Shown here one piece after another: positions 15,896-17,109 of a stretch of DNA of 17,109 nt (position 1 is its first letter; each line of letters begins with the position of its first letter). The position numbers and the translations under genes are program-made. The stretch comes from Chloroflexota bacterium (lineage in GTDB: Bacteria > Chloroflexota > Anaerolineae > Anaerolineales > UBA11657). The notes below the pieces were generated by a model. That model was not told the origin of the DNA. It did no database searches and worked only from the letters and a program-made list of their open reading frames with translations. Location: the NCBI GenBank assembly GCA_003670425.1, contig QWRL01000029.1:1-17109 (forward strand), in the 5' to 3' direction.

Positions 15896-16975
15896 GTGAC
15901 AAAAATCGAGCGACTTTCTGACAACGTATACGTTTTTACAAGCGACCGCTATGTGCAGGTTACGGCCGGCGTGGTGCTAACTCCTGACGGCGCGATTGTG
16001 ATTGACACGCTGCCCTACGAAGACGAGACGCGCTTTATGCGCGACTTCATTGAGGGCAAACTGGGCAGTGTGGTGCGCTATGTGGTGAACACGCATTTCC
16101 ATTCGGATCATGTGTTTGGCACCTGGATTTTTACGGGCGCGCAGGTTGTGGCGCATGCGCTGTGTGCCGAGCTGCTGCATACGCGCACGCGCGAAGCGCT
16201 GAAGCGTGCCCAGCAAGACTCTCCTGACATGGCGAAGGTGCAAATTGTGCTGCCGCACGTCACCTTTCGCACCAGCCAATTCCGCCTGACGCTGGGCGGC
16301 AAGACGCTGATCCTGACGCATTCGCCGGGCCATAGCCCCGATCTGGTGACGGTGCTTGTGAACGAAGACCGTGTACTGTTTGCCTCGGATACGGTCATGT
16401 CTGTTCCCAGTATTGCAGGCACGGGCGGCAGCCTCAAGAATCTGCTTGGTTCGCTGCATGATGTGGTGCTGACGGATGTGGAGATGCTGGTGCAGGGGCA
16501 TGGTGATGTAATTTTGCGCGGCGAGATTCGTGACAGCGTGCGCGGCCAGATCCGCTATCTGCAAACCATTGATGCGCATGTGCGCCGCACCCTCAAGCGC
16601 CGCCTGTCCAAGGAGACGCTCGCAAAGTTTTTGCTGGTTTCCACGAACCTGGTGAAAGTACAGATGGGCGGCCTTGCGGAAAATCTGCACCAGACCAATG
16701 TGAACGCACTGTATGACCAATTGCGCCGGAGTGTGCGCCCGTACCCGAGCACACCGCGCGCAACGGCGCGCCCGGTGCGCAAGCCCGCAGCAGCCAAGCG
16801 GGCCAGCCCGGTGCGCAAAGCAGCCAAGCCCGCACCACGGCGCGCTGCCGAACCGGCGATGCGAAAAGCGGCGCAGCCCAAGGCCAAGGGCAAGCCCGCG
16901 AAAACAATGCCCGCGCTGCGCAAGGTTGATACGGGGCGCAAGCGCACGCTTGTCAAAGCCAGGAAATCCAAATAA
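15896..16975 (+). CDS. Metallo-beta-lactamase-fold hydrolase with a histone H1-like basic tail
   Basis: 359 residues from GTG 15896, which has GGAG at 15881-15884, 11 bases upstream; this is the only good ribosome binding site in the window. A GTG at 15863 is the alternative start. The metal-binding set is complete: HFHSDH (His67, His69, Asp71, His72), His146 in HSPGHSPD, Asp165 in FASDTVM and His202 in QGHGD. This predicts a two-metal hydrolase of the broad glyoxalase II/SoxH-like group; the substrate is unknown. Residues about 281-359 form a disordered tail rich in Lys, Arg, Ala and Pro, with 27 basic and only two acidic residues and repeated RKAAKP-like units, resembling histone H1 or AlgP-type tails. 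Such a tail should bind nucleic acid or another polyanion. The catalytic fold itself does not look like the beta-CASP nucleases. Confidence 0.85.
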   Translation: MTKIERLSDNVYVFTSDRYVQVTAGVVLTPDGAIVIDTLPYEDETRFMRDFIEGKLGSVVRYVVNTHFHSDHVFGTWIFTGAQVVAHALCAELLHTRTREALKRAQQDSPDMAKVQIVLPHVTFRTSQFRLTLGGKTLILTHSPGHSPDLVTVLVNEDRVLFASDTVMSVPSIAGTGGSLKNLLGSLHDVVLTDVEMLVQGHGDVILRGEIRDSVRGQIRYLQTIDAHVRRTLKRRLSKETLAKFLLVSTNLVKVQMGGLAENLHQTNVNALYDQLRRSVRPYPSTPRATARPVRKPAAAKRASPVRKAAKPAPRRAAEPAMRKAAQPKAKGKPAKTMPALRKVDTGRKRTLVKARKSK

Positions 16976-17109
16976 CGAAAAAGCAGGTGCTCCGCGAAAC
17001 CAGCGGTGCGCTGGCGAGCAGGCGCTCGCACCACATGCGTGAATGCGGGCTGCAAAAGAAAGTTTAGTTTGTGTGCCGGCAGCGAATGAACTCCATTCTT
17101 AAGCGGTTA
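16976..17109. other. Downstream non-coding end with a hairpin
   Basis: No gene is seen up to the window end. GCGAGC (17014-17019) and GCTCGC (17024-17029) form a perfect 6-bp stem with loop AGGC, and GGTGCG (17005-17010) can pair with CGCACC (17027-17032) as a competing fold. This may mark the 3' end of the hydrolase transcript, though no T run follows directly. Confidence 0.4.

Overview
The window looks like a chromosomal segment of a GC-rich bacterium, probably a member of the Chloroflexota (Anaerolineae or a relative). This rests on gene content rather than a marker tree: a YfhO-type membrane protein, a GT-C glycosyltransferase with duplicated C-terminal beta domains, a LysM/CNA-B surface protein and a sortase beside ordinary housekeeping genes. 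Shine-Dalgarno sequences are almost absent; instead, several -10 boxes sit directly in front of start codons.

Left half (minus strand, read right to left from 7967 to 293): four genes in a row that look like an operon for envelope glycan work. They encode a secreted, membrane-anchored LysM/CNA-B protein, a GT39-like GT-C glycosyltransferase, a YfhO family GT-C protein and an O-antigen ligase/polymerase-like protein. The operon ends against a degraded IS91-type transposase remnant at the left edge (about 40-304).

A 71-bp divergent intergenic region (7968-8038) separates this operon from the rightward genes. It carries two opposed extended -10 promoters with a perfect 6-3-6 palindrome between them.

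Right half (plus strand): uvrC, a MurJ/MviN-type flippase, a class I SAM methyltransferase, a sortase, a 67-residue tail-anchored protein, prfA and prmC (overlapping by one base), then a 425-bp non-coding stretch and a metallo-beta-lactamase-fold hydrolase with a histone-H1-like basic tail. uvrC, prfA and prmC are housekeeping genes; prmC methylates the release factor made by prfA. The MurJ homologue, methyltransferase and sortase could serve the envelope together with the left operon.

Most notable observations: the MurJ homologue appears to lack three charged residues that are important in E. coli MurJ; the MBL hydrolase carries a long Lys/Arg/Ala/Pro tail; three genes appear to be transcribed with little or no leader; the GT-C protein has a tandem beta-domain duplication; and the 15471-15895 gap holds a possible PIN-toxin stub and strong hairpins. 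I saw no tRNA, rRNA or CRISPR array and no complete mobile element.
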